DNA of 64,000 nt from Oscillibacter valericigenes. Lineage in GTDB: Bacteria; Bacillota; Clostridia; Oscillospirales; Oscillospiraceae. The notes beneath the pieces are model-generated. The model searched no databases. It had not been told where the DNA came from and saw nothing but the letters and a program-made list of their open reading frames with translations. Location of the stretch: assembly GCF_021531435.1 (NCBI RefSeq), contig NZ_JAFBIS010000009.1:47862-111861 (forward strand), read 5' to 3'. Made by a program: the position numbers and the translations under genes. Positions 1 to 7,934 of the stretch are shown piece by piece (the first letter of the stretch is position 1; every line of letters begins with the position of its first letter).

Positions 1-125
1 ATGTCGCTGATGCCTGCCAGTGTATAGAAGAGAAAAAAGAGCGGGGACAAAGGTGCGGTGAACAACAGGCCCAGCGCCAGCGGGATGCGGCACAGCGTGA
101 GCAGGTTTGCGGGCGTACAGCGCAT
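1..125 (-). CDS. CDP-alcohol phosphatidyltransferase, N-terminal part (PgsA-like)
   Basis: A reading frame open to the left window edge gives 41 residues, starting at the ATG read from 125 down. A strong Shine-Dalgarno site, GGAGG, lies eight bases upstream. The translation holds NLLTLCRIPLALG followed by a hydrophobic segment and ends in AGISD. This is the usual N-terminus of CDP-diacylglycerol:glycerol-3-phosphate or related phosphatidyltransferases: a first membrane helix just before the D-G-x2-A-R catalytic motif, which would lie outside the window. The family makes phosphatidylglycerol or cardiolipin precursors in the membrane. Exact substrate cannot be told from this fragment. It is divergent from the helicase gene at 255. 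Confidence 0.62.
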   Translation of the reverse strand, partial: MRCTPANLLTLCRIPLALGLLFTAPLSPLFFLFYTLAGISD

Positions 126-152
126 GATAGACGCCTCCAGATTGTTTTTTCC

Positions 153-181
153 AGCGTAGCACAGCACAAGCCGTCCGTCAA
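153..181 (-). promoter_or_regulatory. Promoter of the divergent phosphatidyltransferase gene
   Basis: Read on the minus strand, TTGACG (176-181) and TACGCT (153-158) are separated by 17 bases, with a TG one base before the -10. It sits just upstream of the ribosome site for the start at 125. It is a prediction from consensus only. Confidence 0.4.
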
Positions 182-193
182 TAAAACCCACGG

Positions 194-222
194 TTGACCC
201 CGCCGGGATTTTGTCCTAAAAT
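194..222 (+). promoter_or_regulatory. SigA-type promoter of the pcrA/uvrD gene
   Basis: TTGACC (194-199) and TAAAAT (217-222) are separated by 17 bases, placing the transcript start around 229, about 25 bases before the ATG at 255. Confidence 0.55.
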
Positions 223-254
223 AGTCTCCGAGACTTAAGAAAACTGGTGAACAT

Positions 255-2765
255 ATGACTGACTTCAAAGAACGCTATATTGCCGCCCGAAAGACCGTTA
301 TCGCCCGGGACCTGGCACGCTTGAATCCCATGCAGCGCAAGGCCGCCATGACCACGGAGGGCCCGCTGCTGCTGCTGGCCGGCGCAGGGTCCGGAAAAAC
401 CACTGTGCTCATTCAGCGGGTCTACAATCTGCTGACCTATGGCCGGGGCAGCGACTCCGATTTCGTCCCCGAATGGGCTACTGAGGATGACCTGGCCTTT
501 CTGGAGAGCTTCCCGGAGCACCCGGATGACCTGGAAATTGACCGGGCCCATCGGCTCTGCGCCGTGGATGTGCCCCGGCCCTGGGAGATCATCGCCATCA
601 CCTTTACCAACAAGGCGGCGGGAGAATTAAAGGACCGCCTGGCGGCCCGGTTGGGGCCGATGGCCAACGACATCTGGGCCTCCACCTTCCACTCCGCTTG
701 CGTCCGTATCCTGCGGCGGGATATCGACCGCATCGGCTTCGACAAGGATTTTACCATCTACGACACCGATGATTCCAAGCGGGTCATTAAGGACATTCTG
801 AAGGAACTGAACCTGGACGAAAAGACCTTTCAGCCCAAGAGCATCCTCGCTATCATCAGCAGCTCCAAGGACAAATATGAGAGCCCGGAGGAGTTTGCGG
901 CCAAGCACAACAACGAGATGGACTGGAAGATGGCCCGCATCGCCAAGGTCTACGCCCGGTACACACAAAAGCTCCGGGCGGCCAACGCGCTTGACTTCGA
1001 CGACATCATCTACCATACGGTGACGCTTTTGCGGCAGGAGCCGGAGGTGCTGTCCTACTATCAGAACAAATTCCGCTATGTGCTGGTGGACGAGTACCAG
1101 GACACCAACCATATGCAGTATCTGCTGACCTCGCTCTTGGCAGGGGGGCGGAAGAATCTCTGCGTGGTGGGTGACGACGACCAGTCCATTTACCGTTTCC
1201 GGGGCGCTAATATCGAAAATATCCTGAATTTCGAGCAGCAGTATCCCGACGCCCAGACGATCCGTCTGGAGCAGAACTACCGCTCCACACAAAATATCCT
1301 GGACGCTGCCAATGCCGTCATCAAGAATAACCAGGGCCGGAAGGGAAAGACCCTCTGGACAGACAACGGCAGCGGTGATGTGGTGACGGTGAAGACCACC
1401 TTCAACGAGAGCGACGAGGCCAACTACGTAGTAGGGGACATCCTGATGGGGGTGAACCGCGGCCGGAATTTCCGGGACACGGCGGTGCTGTACCGCATGA
1501 ACGCCCAGTCTAACGCTCTGGAATATGCCATGAAGCGCAACGGCATCCCCTACAAAGTGGTGGGCGGCATGAAGTTCTTTGACCGGGCCGAGGTCAAGGA
1601 TATGCTGGCCTATCTGTGCGTGCTGAACAATCCCCTGGACGACCTGCGCCTGCGGCGCATCATCAACAACCCGCCCCGGGGCATCGGCGCCACCACGCTG
1701 GACAAGGTGGCGGTTTTAGCGGAGGGGCAGGGGGCATCTCTGTATGAGATCATCCGCAACGCGGACCTGTTCCCGGAGCTGAAATCCGCCAGTGCCAAGC
1801 TGCTGAAATTCGCGGACCTCATCGACGGCCTCCGCCGCCAGGGAGCGGAGCTGGCCCTGCCGGAGTTCTACGACGCCGTCTGCGACCAGACCGGCTATGT
1901 GAAGGCTCTGGAGGAGAAGAAGGACATGGAGAGCCGGGGCCGTATTGAGAACGTCCAGGAGCTGAAATCCAACATCCTTGGCTTCCTGGAGCAGGACCCG
2001 GAGGACGCCACCCTGTCCGGCTTCCTGAATGAAATTGCCCTGTACACGGACCTGGACAGCGTGGAGGCCGATGACAACTGCGTCACCATGATGACCATTC
2101 ACTCCGCCAAGGGCCTAGAGTTCCCCGCGGTGTATGTGGTGGGCATGGAGGAGGGCATTTTCCCCGGTTCCTCCGCCCAGTACGACGAGGAGGAGCTGGA
2201 GGAGGAACGGCGGCTTTGCTATGTGGCTATGACCCGGGCCAAGGAGAAGCTGACCCTCACCAACTGCCGCCAGCGGATGCTGTACGGCCGCACCAGTGCC
2301 AATAAGCCCTCCCGGTTTCTGGAGGAGATCCCCGAGGACAACATGCGCTGGGAGAGCAAGCCGGAGCCGAGATTTGGCGGTCTGGGCGATGACGATACCT
2401 TCGGCGGCGACCGCTACGAGGGCGGCTTCGGCGGTGCATCCTACGGCGGCTACGGCCAGCGCTCCGCCCGGCCAGCCTCCGGCGGCGCGTCCTGGAGCAG
2501 CGGCGGCGTCCACAGCTACCGGGATACCGCCCCCAAGACACCGGCCCAGCGGCCTTTGCAGTCGGTGAGAAAGAACGCCGCGCCTGCCGCGCCGCTGATG
2601 CAGCTCCGACAGGGAGATATGGTCGAGCACACCGCGTTTGGCAAGGGCATGGTCCTGTCTGTCCGACCCATGGGCGGCGACGCCTTGGTGGAGGTGGCCT
2701 TTGACCAGGTGGGTGCCAAGAAGCTGATGCTGAAATCCGCCGGAAGCCATATGAAAAAGCTGTAA
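255..2765 (+). CDS. pcrA: ATP-dependent DNA helicase PcrA/UvrD family
   Basis: This is a superfamily 1A 3'-5' DNA helicase of 836 residues, the usual size for PcrA. Such enzymes act in nucleotide excision repair, replication-fork rescue and clearing of RecA filaments. Visible motifs in order are the Walker A GAGSGKTT (about residue 43), TFTNKAAGEL (Ia), VDEYQDTN (II, about 277), GDDDQSIYRFRGA (III), EQNYRS (IV), HSAKGLEF (V, about 615) and VAMTRAKEKL (VI, about 655). A glycine-rich linker at about 705-780 leads to a C-terminal segment with EHTAFGKGMVLSV, matching the Tudor-like tail of PcrA that contacts RNA polymerase. The ribosome site is weak; the start was chosen because the motif core begins soon after. 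The gene appears monocistronic, ending in a strong terminator. Confidence 0.97.
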   Translation: MTDFKERYIAARKTVIARDLARLNPMQRKAAMTTEGPLLLLAGAGSGKTTVLIQRVYNLLTYGRGSDSDFVPEWATEDDLAFLESFPEHPDDLEIDRAHRLCAVDVPRPWEIIAITFTNKAAGELKDRLAARLGPMANDIWASTFHSACVRILRRDIDRIGFDKDFTIYDTDDSKRVIKDILKELNLDEKTFQPKSILAIISSSKDKYESPEEFAAKHNNEMDWKMARIAKVYARYTQKLRAANALDFDDIIYHTVTLLRQEPEVLSYYQNKFRYVLVDEYQDTNHMQYLLTSLLAGGRKNLCVVGDDDQSIYRFRGANIENILNFEQQYPDAQTIRLEQNYRSTQNILDAANAVIKNNQGRKGKTLWTDNGSGDVVTVKTTFNESDEANYVVGDILMGVNRGRNFRDTAVLYRMNAQSNALEYAMKRNGIPYKVVGGMKFFDRAEVKDMLAYLCVLNNPLDDLRLRRIINNPPRGIGATTLDKVAVLAEGQGASLYEIIRNADLFPELKSASAKLLKFADLIDGLRRQGAELALPEFYDAVCDQTGYVKALEEKKDMESRGRIENVQELKSNILGFLEQDPEDATLSGFLNEIALYTDLDSVEADDNCVTMMTIHSAKGLEFPAVYVVGMEEGIFPGSSAQYDEEELEEERRLCYVAMTRAKEKLTLTNCRQRMLYGRTSANKPSRFLEEIPEDNMRWESKPEPRFGGLGDDDTFGGDRYEGGFGGASYGGYGQRSARPASGGASWSSGGVHSYRDTAPKTPAQRPLQSVRKNAAPAAPLMQLRQGDMVEHTAFGKGMVLSVRPMGGDALVEVAFDQVGAKKLMLKSAGSHMKKL

Positions 2766-2768
2766 AGA

Positions 2769-2804
2769 AACCGTCCGAAGCAGAACGCTTCGGACGGTTC
2801 TTTT
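2769..2804. terminator. Bidirectional intrinsic terminator
   Basis: A 13-bp perfect stem (2769-2781 with 2787-2799) and five-base loop is followed by CTTTT on the plus strand and by TTTCTTT on the minus strand. It lies between the convergent ends of pcrA and the transglutaminase-like gene. Confidence 0.88.
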
Positions 2805-3828
2805 ATTCCCCTTCGTATTGCTCGCCCTCGTTGGCTTCTTCCTCGGCGGCGGCTTCCTGGGGCAGCTTGGCAGGGAAGTGTACCTGGAGCACCGCCTGCG
2901 GGCGGTTGTAGGATACGGCGGCGTGGCGGTTTCGCTTTTGGGCGGCTTCCTCCAGGGCCTGTACCAGCTGGATAAGCACCTCCCTGGTAAACGGCCCGCC
3001 CCGCCAGTGGAAGACAAAAGGCAGGCCTTTGCGGATGGCCATTTGCGCCCGCTTCACCACATCCTCCACCTTCGTGAAAGACAGCTTGGCCTCCCGGTAA
3101 TAGAAACGGTCAGACGCAGCGCAGGCGGGGACCGGATAGATGACGGGCTGATGGTCCCGGAACAGCCGTTTGTCATCCAGATTGAAGTAATCGTAGCGGA
3201 TGACGCCGTCGTGACCCAGGGAGTTGTCAAAAGTGGCGTCCAGATGAACATACTGGCCGTCCAGCTTCAAAATGTTCCAGGCGTGGCGGTATTTGACGCC
3301 CTGGTCCGGGTTGGCCTCGGAAACGGCGATGATGCACCACAAGCCCAGCGCGTCACAGAGAATTTTCACGGACTTGGCGATGCCCTCGCATACGCCCACA
3401 CCCTGGCCCAGAGGCCCGATGATTTCATGGGAGTAGGGCTTTTTCAGCTTGTCGTACCGGACGTTCTGGCAGATGAAATCGTGGATGTACCGCTCTTTTT
3501 CCGACGCTGTCATGTTCATCGCGGGCCGTGCCAGCTTGTCCACCCGGGACGCAAGAGCTTTCTGGTGGTCCCGGATTTTCGCCTTATCGAACAGGTACTC
3601 CGGCAGCAGCTCCACGTTTTCCGCGCCCGGAGTAAAGCGGTAAGTAAAACCAGTTACATAGAAAATCTCCGGGCAGTCCAGCCGCAGCCGGAAAAAAATA
3701 TCGCTGAGCTCCCGGTTTTCCAGCCGGGGCACGGAAAAGCCGGGGGACAGGGCGGCGAATCCGGTTTTCATAGCGTGGTACGCCGCCTGCTGGGGCTTGG
3801 GCAGATGTTGGTAATAGTAAGCTTCCAT
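2803..3828 (-). CDS. Transglutaminase-like superfamily protein
   Basis: The product is a 341-residue protein with a transglutaminase-like cysteine-protease fold. The expected catalytic triad can be read: Cys in GVGVCEG (about 147), His in YRHAWN (about 182) and Asp in HLDATFDN (about 197), in family order and spacing. No signal peptide is evident. I chose the ATG at 3828, five bases after the stop of the upstream HAD gene. A start 13 codons earlier would overlap that gene and give an atypical N-terminus. It is the last gene of a three-gene minus-strand operon (mpg, HAD, this). Substrate and role are unknown; bacterial relatives are often proteases or peptide-processing enzymes. The fold assignment is firm, the function is not. 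Confidence 0.82.
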   Translation of the reverse strand: MEAYYYQHLPKPQQAAYHAMKTGFAALSPGFSVPRLENRELSDIFFRLRLDCPEIFYVTGFTYRFTPGAENVELLPEYLFDKAKIRDHQKALASRVDKLARPAMNMTASEKERYIHDFICQNVRYDKLKKPYSHEIIGPLGQGVGVCEGIAKSVKILCDALGLWCIIAVSEANPDQGVKYRHAWNILKLDGQYVHLDATFDNSLGHDGVIRYDYFNLDDKRLFRDHQPVIYPVPACAASDRFYYREAKLSFTKVEDVVKRAQMAIRKGLPFVFHWRGGPFTREVLIQLVQALEEAAQKRNRHAAVSYNRPQAVLQVHFPAKLPQEAAAEEEANEGEQYEGE

Positions 3829-3833
3829 ATTCG

Positions 3834-4487
3834 TTATTTCCGCTTTGCTTTCTGCTCCGGAAGCCACAAAAGCTCTTCAAAGCTCTTGATGTAGACATCA
3901 CAGAAGGCCCGCATTTCCTTTTCGTCCTGGGCAAAGAAGCCGTCGTGAACGCCCACCACCCGCATTTTGGCGGCCCGGGCGCCCCAGCAGGCTGCCAGAC
4001 TGTCGTCGAAGATGGTACAGTCCTCCGGGCGGACATTGGTTTCCTTTGCCGCCGCCAGCCACAGCTCCGGCTGCTTTTTCTCCAGCCCCAACTGCTGGGC
4101 GAAGATGATACGCTCAAAATACTTTTCCAGGTCCAGATTTTTCAGCGCGGTATGACAGTGCTCCGGCACGCTGGAGGTCACCACGGCCATCCGCCGGCCC
4201 TCCGCCCTGCACTGCTTCAGATAGGCCCGGACGCCGGGCTTCACGGATACATGGGCATACATATCCTGCGCAAGCTCCATCCACTCCGCCATGATCTCCT
4301 CGCAGCTCTCCGGCAGATGGCAGAATTCCTTGGTGAACTTGGCGGCCAGGGGGAAGATGGTGTGGGCCACGCCCTCATAGTAGGCGTGAGTATAGGGCAG
4401 ACCCCGTCGGGCCAGAAATTCCCGGTCCACGTTCTTCCAGATTCCGTTGGAGTCGATGAGGGTGCCGTCCATATCGAATAAAAACAT
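3834..4487 (-). CDS. HAD-superfamily hydrolase (phosphatase-like)
   Basis: A 217-residue haloacid-dehalogenase-type hydrolase. Motif I is the N-terminal LFDMDGTLIDS with nucleophile Asp5 and acid/base Asp7. Motif II is the Thr/Ser of AVVTSS, motif III the Lys in GLEKKQPE, and motif IV the acidic pair in IFDDS. The long insert after motif I is a C1-type helical cap, as in beta-phosphoglucomutase and phosphoglycolate phosphatase relatives. It probably dephosphorylates a small metabolite in the cytoplasm; the substrate cannot be named. Its ATG overlaps the TGA of mpg by one base (TGATG), preceded by AAGGAGG, so the two are co-translated. Confidence 0.88.
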   Translation of the reverse strand: MFLFDMDGTLIDSNGIWKNVDREFLARRGLPYTHAYYEGVAHTIFPLAAKFTKEFCHLPESCEEIMAEWMELAQDMYAHVSVKPGVRAYLKQCRAEGRRMAVVTSSVPEHCHTALKNLDLEKYFERIIFAQQLGLEKKQPELWLAAAKETNVRPEDCTIFDDSLAACWGARAAKMRVVGVHDGFFAQDEKEMRAFCDVYIKSFEELLWLPEQKAKRK

Positions 4488-5110
4488 CAGGTTTCCTCCT
4501 TTTCCAGCCAGAATCGCCAGGGAAAGTCCCGGGCCTCCTCCGCATAGTCAATGCCGATGCGTGGGCCGCAGCGCAGGACCTCTCCGACGGGCGGCGGGGC
4601 TTCCGGCAGGCCAATATCCGCCAGGGAATCACAGACGAACAGGGTATCGCCCGTTAAATCCATTCTGTTTTCAGTGCTGGAAAGGGATAATGCCTTACAG
4701 ACTTTTCCCGGCCCGTTGGAAAAATTCTTCCGCCGGTAGGCGTTCATGGGCGCGTCCCCAAACCGCAGGCGCCGCATCGTTTCCATGCCCATCGCGGGTT
4801 GGATGGCCCGGATGAGGACGGCGGAGGGCTCGCCTTCAGGCTCCGTGACGAAATTCAGGCAGTGGTACATGCCGTAGATAAAATAAATATAGGCGTGACC
4901 CGGAGCCATGAAAAGGGTGGAGGTGCGGGCCGTCTTTTTATACCCGTAGGCATGGCAGGCCTTGTCGCATCGGCCCACATAGGCCTCTGTTTCCGTGATG
5001 CGGCCCGCCAGAAGCTCACCGTCCAGCCGGCGCACCAGGTACTTGCCCAAAAGCTGGCGGGCAATTTCCACGGTATCGCCATTGTAGAATTCGCGGGAAA
5101 GTCTTGCCAT
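4487..5110 (-). CDS. mpg: DNA-3-methyladenine glycosylase, AAG/Mpg family
   Basis: This 207-residue protein belongs to the alkyladenine DNA glycosylase family (EC 3.2.2.21), which removes alkylated or deaminated purines and starts base excision repair. Family motifs seen are ARQLLGKYLVR near the N-terminus, the catalytic-region ITETEAYVG, ARTSTLFMAPGHAYIYFIYG (the intercalating tyrosine region), AVLIRAIQP and NGPGKVCKALS. Length is typical of bacterial members. A GGGGTGAG ribosome site precedes the ATG at 5110. It heads a minus-strand operon with the HAD and transglutaminase-like genes, transcribed divergently from the EamA transporter gene. Confidence 0.95.
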   Translation of the reverse strand: MARLSREFYNGDTVEIARQLLGKYLVRRLDGELLAGRITETEAYVGRCDKACHAYGYKKTARTSTLFMAPGHAYIYFIYGMYHCLNFVTEPEGEPSAVLIRAIQPAMGMETMRRLRFGDAPMNAYRRKNFSNGPGKVCKALSLSSTENRMDLTGDTLFVCDSLADIGLPEAPPPVGEVLRCGPRIGIDYAEEARDFPWRFWLEKEET

Positions 5111-5142
5111 TTTCTCACCCCGGTGCTAAAATACCAAACTGT

Positions 5143-5157
5143 TGTGATTCTTTATCA
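5143..5157. promoter_or_regulatory. Palindrome between divergent mpg and EamA genes
   Basis: The inverted repeat TGTGAT-N5-ATCACA lies within the 84-base divergent spacer, downstream of the predicted mpg -10 box. Its centre is five bases and odd, unlike the six-base centre of the Rex or CRP TGTGA-N6-TCACA consensus. It is a candidate operator of unknown regulator. Confidence 0.35.
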
Positions 5158-5160
5158 CAG

Positions 5161-5189
5161 AGTATACCATAGAGTGGATATTGGAGCAA
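5161..5189 (-). promoter_or_regulatory. Extended -10 promoter of the mpg operon
   Basis: On the minus strand TTGCTC (5184-5189) is 17 bases from TATACT (5161-5166), with TGG before the -10 giving an extended -10 element. Initiation would fall around 5154, about 45 bases before the mpg ATG. Confidence 0.5.
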
Positions 5190-5194
5190 GTCAT

Positions 5195-6103
5195 ATGAAA
5201 GTCAACCGCATTCGTCAAAATGTGCTGCCGGTGCTGGCAGCGTTCATCTGGGGCACGGCTTTTGTGGCCCAGAGCGTGGGCGCCGACTATGTGGAGCCCT
5301 TCACCTTCAACGCCGCCCGCTCGGCCATTGCCTTTTTGTTTCTGCTTGCCCTTTGCCTGGTGCGCAGGAAAATGCAGAAGGGCATCGTGGAGAGCGCCAC
5401 AAAGTCCTGGAAGGATTTGGCGGTTGGGGGCATCTGCTGCGGCGTGGCCCTGACGGTGGCGTCGAATCTCCAGCAGAAAGGCCTGGAGACCACCACCAGC
5501 GGCAAGGCCGGCTTTATTACGGCGCTGTATATCGTCATTGTGCCCATCATCAGCATTTTTCTGAAAAAGAAGGCGCCCCGCACCATCTGGCTCAGCGTGA
5601 TTTTGGCCGTGGCTGGTTTGTATTGCCTGTGCATCACGGAGGAATTCACCATCACCAGCGGAGATTTTTACATCCTGCTGTGTGCGTTCTGCTTCTCCGC
5701 CCATATCCTGGTCATCGACTACTTTACACAGAAGGTGGACGGCGTGGAGCTCTCCTGCGTCCAGTTCCTTGTGGTGACGGTGCTGTCCTGCGTTGGGATG
5801 CTGGCCACGGAGACGCCTACGCTGGAGGCGCTGCGGATGTGCGTTCTGCCGCTGCTTTACGTTGGCATTTTCTCCAGCGGCGTAGCCTACACGCTCCAGA
5901 TCCTGGCCCAGAAGGACTCTAACCCCACGGTGGTGTCGCTGCTTCTCAGCCTGGAATCCGTGTTCGCCACACTGGCGGGCGCTGTGCTCCTGCATGACCG
6001 CATGAGCGGGAAAGAGTATCTGGGCTGTGTACTGATGCTGATCGCGGTGATCCTGGCGCAGCTGCCTGAAAAGAAGCCGAAAGCGGCTGTCAAACAAAAC
6101 TGA
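5195..6103 (+). CDS. DMT-superfamily (EamA) transporter
   Basis: A 302-residue integral membrane protein with about ten hydrophobic segments arranged as two EamA halves. The first half begins LPVLAAFIWGTAFVAQ and the second contains CAFCFSAHILVIDYFTQ; the C-terminal end carries a short basic tail. This drug/metabolite transporter family exports or imports amino acids, nucleobases or drugs, and the substrate is not predictable here. I chose ATG 5195 because GGAG lies eight bases before it; the frame upstream runs into mpg antisense sequence without a ribosome site. It is probably a single-gene unit ending at the hairpin at 6109. Confidence 0.9.
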   Translation: MKVNRIRQNVLPVLAAFIWGTAFVAQSVGADYVEPFTFNAARSAIAFLFLLALCLVRRKMQKGIVESATKSWKDLAVGGICCGVALTVASNLQQKGLETTTSGKAGFITALYIVIVPIISIFLKKKAPRTIWLSVILAVAGLYCLCITEEFTITSGDFYILLCAFCFSAHILVIDYFTQKVDGVELSCVQFLVVTVLSCVGMLATETPTLEALRMCVLPLLYVGIFSSGVAYTLQILAQKDSNPTVVSLLLSLESVFATLAGAVLLHDRMSGKEYLGCVLMLIAVILAQLPEKKPKAAVKQN

Positions 6104-6108
6104 ACGGG

Positions 6109-6139
6109 AGCGGGGAGGCCAAACTTCGGCATCCCCGCT
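6109..6139 (+). terminator. Possible intrinsic terminator after EamA gene
   Basis: AGCGGGGA (6109-6116) pairs with TCCCCGCT (6132-6139), with a further GCC/GGC pairing inside. The following T tract is poor (TCATTT), so strength is doubtful. Confidence 0.5.
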
Positions 6140-6149
6140 TCATTTGGGG

Positions 6150-6179
6150 TTGGACAAAGGCCAACCTATATGGTATAAT
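6150..6179 (+). promoter_or_regulatory. SigA-type extended -10 promoter for wecG/tagA-tmk
   Basis: TTGGAC (6150-6155) is 18 bases from TATAAT (6174-6179), which is preceded by TGG. Initiation near 6186 excludes translation from an upstream in-frame ATG at 6178 and supports the ATG at 6214. Confidence 0.7.
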
Positions 6180-6213
6180 GCAAAACTGTACAAGTATGTT
6201 GCGAGGTGGTTCC

Positions 6214-6933
6214 ATGCGGATCGACGTTTTAGGCGTTGGCTTTGACAATGTGACAATGGCGGAAGCCGTGGAACAGGGAATGGCCCTGCTGCACAGCGAG
6301 GGCTCCCACTATGTGGTGACACCCAATCCGGAGATCGTGGAAGCCTGCCGGGAAAACGGGGCGGCGAGGGCCGCCGTCAACGGCGCCGACCTGGTCCTGC
6401 CGGACGGCATCGGGATCATCAAGGGTGCGGCCATGCTGGGCACGCCGTTGAAAGAAAAAACGCCGGGCATCGAATTTGCCGCGCATATGATGGAAAGAAT
6501 GGCAGGAGAGGGGATGTCCCTGTATTTGTTGGGAGCCAAGCCCGGAATTGCGGAGCAGGCCGCGGAAAAGCTGTCAGCCCAGTATCCCGGCTTAAAGATC
6601 GCCGGGACCCACGACGGCTATTTCAAGGAAGACGGCCCTGTGGTGGAGGACATCCGTCAAAGCGGCGCCGACTGTGTGTTCGTGTGTCTCGGCGCCCCCA
6701 AGCAGGAGTTCTGGATGGCGAAGAACGGCCCCGCCACCGGAGCCCGTCTGCTCTGCGGTCTGGGCGGCAGTCTGGACGTGTTCGCCGGAACGGTGGAACG
6801 CGCCCCTAAGTTCTTCTGCGACCATGGCCTGGAGTGGTTCTACCGCCTCTGTAAGGAGCCCAAGCGCATCGGCCGTATGATGAAGCTGCCCCTCTTTTTG
6901 GTGCACGTCAAACAGGAGAAGCGAAAGAAATGA
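6214..6933 (+). CDS. WecG/TagA/CpsF-family glycosyltransferase
   Basis: A 239-residue protein of glycosyltransferase family 26. Members add N-acetylmannosamine(uronate) or a related sugar to undecaprenyl-linked GlcNAc during teichoic acid or surface-polysaccharide synthesis. Signature segments are YVVTPNPEIVEACRENG, LVLPDGIGI, GAKPGIAEQAAEKL, FVCLGAPKQEFWMAKNG and ERAPKFFCDHGLEWFYRL. The start at 6214 follows GAGGTGG and agrees with the promoter; the alternative ATG at 6178 lies within the -10 box. The gene overlaps tmk by four bases (ATGA). No other cell-surface polysaccharide gene is near, so the acceptor is unknown. Confidence 0.92.
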   Translation: MRIDVLGVGFDNVTMAEAVEQGMALLHSEGSHYVVTPNPEIVEACRENGAARAAVNGADLVLPDGIGIIKGAAMLGTPLKEKTPGIEFAAHMMERMAGEGMSLYLLGAKPGIAEQAAEKLSAQYPGLKIAGTHDGYFKEDGPVVEDIRQSGADCVFVCLGAPKQEFWMAKNGPATGARLLCGLGGSLDVFAGTVERAPKFFCDHGLEWFYRLCKEPKRIGRMMKLPLFLVHVKQEKRKK

Positions 6934-7595
6934 GCGGAAAACTGATCGTATTTGAAGGAACGGACGGGTCCGGCAAAGCTACCCAGGCCAGACTCCTCTG
7001 CCAACGCTTGGAGCGGGAGGGCATCCCCTATCAGGAGATCGACTTCCCCCGGTACGGCAAACCTTCAGCCGCCATGGTGCAGGAATATCTGGACGGAAAT
7101 CTGGGCAAAAAACCCGGAGATGTAAACGCCTATGCCGCGTCGCTGTTCTTTTCCATGGACCGCTATGCCTCCTATAAGCAGGACTGGGGCGATTTCTATG
7201 AAGCCGGCGGCCTCATTGTCGCTGATCGATATACCACTTCCAATGCCGTCCATCAGGCATCAAAACTTCCGGAGAGTGAGCGGAAGGCGTATTTGGACTG
7301 GCTGTTTGACCTGGAATATCGCCTGCTGGGACTGCCAAAGCCCAATCTGGTCATTTACCTGGATATGCCCACGGAGATCACGGAGCAGATGATGCGCCGG
7401 CGGGAGCAGACCACCGGCACCCACGCTGATATTCACGAGCAGGATGAAGCGTATTTGAAAAACTGCCGTGCAAACGCGAAGGAGATCGTAAAAGCGTGCG
7501 GGTGGTCTGTCGTGGATTGCGCGGAGGATGAAAAGCCGCGCACGCCGGAAGACATCCATGCGCAGGTTTATCAACTGGTAAAGAAGCTGCTGTAA
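6930..7595 (+). CDS. tmk: Thymidylate kinase
   Basis: dTMP kinase of 221 residues phosphorylates dTMP to dTDP for DNA synthesis (EC 2.7.4.9). The P-loop is GTDGSGKATQ at about residues 10-19, the Mg/dTMP-binding motif is DRYTTSNAVHQ, and the lid region contains MRRREQTTGTHADIHE. Sequence around the P-loop and lid resembles the clostridial long-form subgroup. It overlaps the preceding glycosyltransferase gene by four bases and is followed by a gap carrying a minus-strand small gene. Confidence 0.95.
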   Translation: MSGKLIVFEGTDGSGKATQARLLCQRLEREGIPYQEIDFPRYGKPSAAMVQEYLDGNLGKKPGDVNAYAASLFFSMDRYASYKQDWGDFYEAGGLIVADRYTTSNAVHQASKLPESERKAYLDWLFDLEYRLLGLPKPNLVIYLDMPTEITEQMMRRREQTTGTHADIHEQDEAYLKNCRANAKEIVKACGWSVVDCAEDEKPRTPEDIHAQVYQLVKKLL

Positions 7596-7622
7596 GGCCT
7601 GTCCCTGCCGAAAGCATGGAAA

Positions 7623-7643
7623 GCGGGACGCCTGGCGTCCCGC
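7623..7643 (-). terminator. Hairpin ending the small Cys-rich gene
   Basis: GCGGGACGC (7623-7631) pairs perfectly with GCGTCCCGC (7635-7643) across a three-base loop. On the minus strand it is followed by TTTCC, weakly terminator-like; on the plus strand there is no T tract. Confidence 0.5.
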
Positions 7644-7654
7644 CGTTCCGAAGC

Positions 7655-7798
7655 TCAGCAGCAGCCGCAGTTGTCATCACGGTCGTGACGGCGATCACAG
7701 TCGCAGTCATGGTTGCCGCCGCAGCAGCAGAAGATCAGGATGAGGATGATGATCAGCCACAGGCAGGAGCAGTTATTGTTTCCGTTGTTGAACCACAT
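7655..7798 (-). CDS. Small Cys-rich membrane protein, 47 residues
   Basis: A compact minus-strand gene with ATG at 7798 and a strong GAGGTG ribosome site six bases away. The product has an Asn-rich start (MWFNNGNNNCSC), one hydrophobic helix (LWLIIILILIF), then CCCGG and a charged tail of alternating Cys, Asp, His and Arg ending NCGCC. It has ten cysteines in 47 residues. I do not recognise a named family with certainty; similar tiny proteins are common but uncharacterised in Clostridia. One transmembrane helix with a metal- or disulfide-forming tail is what can be seen. It lies antisense in the tmk-mltG gap and has its own 3' hairpin, which argues it is real. Confidence 0.72.
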   Translation of the reverse strand: MWFNNGNNNCSCLWLIIILILIFCCCGGNHDCDCDRRHDRDDNCGCC

Positions 7799-7819
7799 GA
7801 ATCTCACCTCACTTCAGGA

Positions 7820-7828
7820 TAGTTTATG
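7820..7828 (-). promoter_or_regulatory. Possible mother-cell (SigK-like) -10 of small Cys-rich gene
   Basis: On the minus strand CATAAACTA fits the SigK -10 pattern CATAnnnTA and lies at a distance that would give a leader of 14-18 bases. No convincing -35 (AC about 16-17 bases upstream) is visible, so the call is weak. Confidence 0.22.
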
Positions 7829-7881
7829 CGCCGGGGGCCCAAAGGGAGCCTGACCGCCGAAAAAAACACCGGGAAGCGAAA

Positions 7882-7910
7882 TTGCAAATTGAACACCGTC
7901 CAGCGATACC
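7882..7910 (+). promoter_or_regulatory. Candidate promoter of mltG
   Basis: TTGCAA (7882-7887) is 17 bases from GATACC (7905-7910). Initiation around 7917 would favour the mltG start at 7935 over the ATG at 7923. Confidence 0.4.
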
Positions 7911-7934
7911 GGGACGGAGAAAATGGAGGAGTCC

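Noticed and set aside
4799..5194. Upstream extension of the EamA frame
   Set aside because: It runs antisense through mpg and the divergent promoter; ATG 5195 has the ribosome site and the first membrane helix.
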